A stretch of 7,701 bases of DNA, taken from positions 1 through 7,701 of the forward strand of contig JAIRZS010000135.1 in NCBI GenBank assembly GCA_031267115.1. The letters run 5' to 3'. This document shows positions 6,062-7,701 of the stretch, piece by piece. A program made the position numbers and the translations under genes. The first letter of the stretch is position 1. Each line of letters opens with the position of its first letter. The notes below the pieces were generated by a model. The model was not told the origin of the DNA. It saw only the letters and a program-made list of their open reading frames with translations, and ran no database searches. The DNA is from Treponema sp. Lineage in GTDB: Bacteria > Spirochaetota > Spirochaetia > Treponematales > Breznakiellaceae.

Positions 6062-6877
6062 TCATTCCGTTAATTCCCCGGAAACAATACCGCTTTTTAC
6101 TTCCCGCGCCACCGCCAGGGTCCATACCCCGCCCGTAACAGAATCGGTCCAGGTTTCCAGCACATAGAATCCCATAACGACCCCCGCCGCGCGGGCCGCC
6201 GAACAATCGCCCGCTTCCGTGTTACCGGCTGTCTGCCCGGCGGCAACCGCGTAAAAATAATTTTGTACCAGGGCAAAAACCGCGTCCTCGTAAGAAGCGG
6301 TAAGGGTATCTTTATACGAAAGGCGCGGCCCGGAAAAACCGATAGACGCGGGACGGCCGTCAATGCGGGAAGGGGGGCTTTCTATCCACGAGGGCTTTTG
6401 TGCGCCGCTCCGGAAGGCGCGTGGAGGCGGAGACGGAACGGAGTTTACGGGAGCCGCGTCAGGCCCCGTATATCCGGCGCGGACAAAAAGGACATTATCG
6501 TCTTCGTATACGTCCTGTTCAGGATCGAATTCCAGGGCCCCGATATATTTTTCATAATCCTCATCATGGATAAGGCCCCTGGCGGTATCAATCTGACTGC
6601 CCTGAAACTGGCGGTAATAGGTTTCGTCAAACTGAATAAACGCTTCGACGGAATGATAGAACGAAAGGCGGCGGGCGGCGTCCCTCAGGGCCAGATCGAC
6701 GGCCCTGTTCCGGGACACATAATACCCGCCGGAAACGCCGAAGAAAACCAGCCCTTGCCGGAACCGGCCTGAATTCCAAAAACCGCCCTCCGAAACCGGC
6801 TGTTCCGCTCCCGGCGCCAGGCTTTTACAGGACAGAAGGAGTACCGGAATCAGAAAAAGCAAAATTTTTTTCGGCAT
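6062..6877 (-). CDS. Lipoprotein with two LPP20-like halves, 271 aa
   Basis: Predicted lipoprotein: MPKKILLFLIPVLLLSC is a compact signal peptide with C17 as the likely lipid-attached residue. The first half (about 33-137) resembles a degenerate LPP20 module, with GVSGGYYVSRNRAVDLALRDA. A Pro/Ser linker (about 139-160) leads to a second, clearer copy (about 161-262): KPSWIESPP, IGFSGPRLSYKDT, an Ala-containing helix, then VWTLAVAREV. The frame also runs upstream to a TTG at 6904. I prefer the ATG at 6877 because it gives a normal signal peptide and has AGGA just before it, although the spacing is short. It lies 40 bases after the 192-aa LPP20 gene and 10 bases before the 483-aa gene, so co-transcription is likely. 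The partner or substrate is unknown. Confidence 0.8.
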   Translation of the reverse strand: MPKKILLFLIPVLLLSCKSLAPGAEQPVSEGGFWNSGRFRQGLVFFGVSGGYYVSRNRAVDLALRDAARRLSFYHSVEAFIQFDETYYRQFQGSQIDTARGLIHDEDYEKYIGALEFDPEQDVYEDDNVLFVRAGYTGPDAAPVNSVPSPPPRAFRSGAQKPSWIESPPSRIDGRPASIGFSGPRLSYKDTLTASYEDAVFALVQNYFYAVAAGQTAGNTEAGDCSAARAAGVVMGFYVLETWTDSVTGGVWTLAVAREVKSGIVSGELTE

Positions 6878-6917
6878 TTTCCTCACCGTCGCTCTATGCG
6901 TCAAGCTTTATAGGCCG

Positions 6918-7496
6918 CTACTCTTCGCCGCCGTTTTCTACCAGCGCGGGGGTTCTCTTGGCCGCGAACGCCCGGTCCATTGCCTGGAGGGCATTCCGCG
7001 CGTTTACTTCCGCCTTTTTTGCCGCCGTCTCGCTCAGGCTGTTGATCGTATTTTTTGCCGCCGATACCGAATAGGATGTCAGTACATAGTATTTGCCGCC
7101 GCTGCCGGTTCCCCGTTTGGCTATCTTTGCCCCGCTCAGGACGCTGGCGGTCAGTTGGCGGCTGACATCCTCAAAAAAATTCTGCCCTATTTCGTCACCG
7201 TCAGTCCCGGCCTGCTGCTGGTAGTCATTCTGCATACCTTCCACAATGGCGGTGATCTGGTACGAAATCGATGTCCGGGCGCGGTTTTCGGCCATTTTCC
7301 AGCCCCGCGATTCATTTGATGACACGGCGCTGCCCATACCGTAGATCAGTTCCTCGTCTTCCGGCGGATTCAGCACCCAATCGGGCCGTTCCGGTTCAGC
7401 CGGCATTGGGGGAGGCGTGGATCCGCAGCCCGCGCTTGCCAGGATCATCACCACGGCAACAAGAGCGGCGGCCGTTACGTAGCTTGTTTTTTTCAT
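6918..7496 (-). CDS. LPP20 family lipoprotein, 192 aa
   Basis: Small outer-envelope lipoprotein of the LPP20 family, the group that includes Helicobacter LPP20 and Vibrio FlgP. The signal peptide MKKTSYVTAAALVAVVM ends in a relaxed lipobox ASAGC, with C24 predicted to be lipidated; loose lipoboxes are usual in spirochaetes. A short Pro-rich linker (28-37) precedes the family core: RPDWVLNPPEDEELIYGMGS at 37-56, an Ala-rich helix with ENRARTSISYQI, and the closing strand KYYVLTSYSVSAAKNTI (about 135-151). The C-terminal helix (about 155-180) is charged and Ala-rich. The ATG has GGAG five bases upstream. It is the first gene after the AT-rich promoter at 7657-7629 and probably heads the operon. 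Family membership is well supported by motif order and size; the role is not known. Confidence 0.88.
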   Translation of the reverse strand: MKKTSYVTAAALVAVVMILASAGCGSTPPPMPAEPERPDWVLNPPEDEELIYGMGSAVSSNESRGWKMAENRARTSISYQITAIVEGMQNDYQQQAGTDGDEIGQNFFEDVSRQLTASVLSGAKIAKRGTGSGGKYYVLTSYSVSAAKNTINSLSETAAKKAEVNARNALQAMDRAFAAKRTPALVENGGEE

Positions 7497-7628
7497 ACAA
7501 ACTCCTCGTCATTGTATTTCCGCGTGGTATCTGCCCCCGGCGTAACCGAAACACAGTCGAAGCGTTGCCACAGTACAGCCACACGGCGGCCTGTTGTTCC
7601 AATAGGACTATAGGCCAAATATCATATC
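7497..7628 (-). promoter_or_regulatory. Leader (5' UTR) of the LPP20 operon
   Basis: About 125 bases lie between the predicted transcription start near 7622 and the ATG at 7496. They contain a ribosome binding site (GAGGAG, ending five bases from the ATG) and a weak inverted repeat, GGCCT at 7588-7592 with AGGCC at 7612-7616. I see no known riboswitch motif. A 68-residue open frame at 7602-7396 overlaps the lipoprotein gene in another frame and is not treated as a gene. Confidence 0.4.
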
Positions 7629-7657
7629 ACTATATCGCCTTATAATCATAATATCAA
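7629..7657 (-). promoter_or_regulatory. Sigma-70 promoter of the envelope-protein operon
   Basis: On the minus strand TTGATA (7657-7652) is separated by exactly 17 bases from TATAGT (7634-7629). Both hexamers are close to consensus, and the surrounding sequence is much more AT-rich than the coding DNA. Predicted transcription starts near 7622 and runs through the LPP20 lipoprotein gene into the downstream exported-protein genes. Bases 7660-7701 hold no gene that I can recognise. Confidence 0.65.
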
Positions 7658-7701
7658 CCCCTCAATATGACTTTTCGCTTATTATGCTGTAAGAGATGGG
7701 C

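Noticed and set aside
6263..6772. Plus-strand 169-residue open frame
   Set aside because: It is antisense to the 271-aa lipoprotein, which has a signal peptide and LPP20-like motifs; the plus-strand product shows neither.
7396..7602. 68-residue minus-strand frame upstream of the LPP20 gene
   Set aside because: It overlaps the start of the lipoprotein gene in another frame, has no good ribosome binding site that I can see, and its composition looks random.

Overview
The window looks like spirochaete chromosome, most likely from a Treponema-like bacterium. This is inferred from the protein types: a cluster of LPP20-type envelope lipoproteins with relaxed lipoboxes, and an exported protein that joins TolB/CsgG-like domains to a formylglycine-generating-enzyme (FGE/SUMF1) fold. 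No rRNA or other taxonomic marker is present, so the assignment is tentative. All genes I can support lie on the minus strand, so they read from high to low coordinates. Coding DNA is GC-rich, while the promoter region at the right end is AT-rich.

In transcription order the layout is as follows. A consensus-like sigma-70 promoter (7657-7629) and a leader of about 125 nt precede four exported proteins and a fifth, larger one. They are an LPP20 lipoprotein (7496-6918), a lipoprotein with two LPP20-like halves (6877-6062), and a 483-aa exported protein (6051-4600). Next comes a 276-nt non-coding gap, then a 499-aa lipoprotein paralogous to the 483-aa protein (4323-2824), and a 576-aa exported protein with two TolB/CsgG-like domains plus an FGE-like domain (2782-1052). 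Gaps other than the 276-nt one are 10-41 nt, so the set is probably one operon, possibly split or attenuated at that gap. A separate sigma-70 promoter (1005-977) drives a patatin-like phospholipase (942 to beyond the left edge).

The most striking non-coding feature fills much of the gap. It is seven tandem 21-bp units (4447-4593), each built around a 16-bp palindrome of the form TCCCGCATAYGCGGGA, beginning 6 nt after the stop codon of the 483-aa gene. One unit carries paired changes that keep the stem intact. The array is followed by three further inverted repeats (4361-4432).

A shared module runs through the operon: a Pro-x-Trp motif followed by a Gly- and Ala-rich helical stretch, recognisable in four consecutive proteins. 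With the TolB/CsgG-like domains of the fifth gene this suggests an envelope-associated multiprotein assembly. FlgO/FlgP/FlgT-type or CsgG-type systems are the nearest known analogies. This function is inferred, not demonstrated. The FGE-like domain lacks the catalytic cysteines and ends in a segment resembling the variable region of diversity-generating-retroelement targets.
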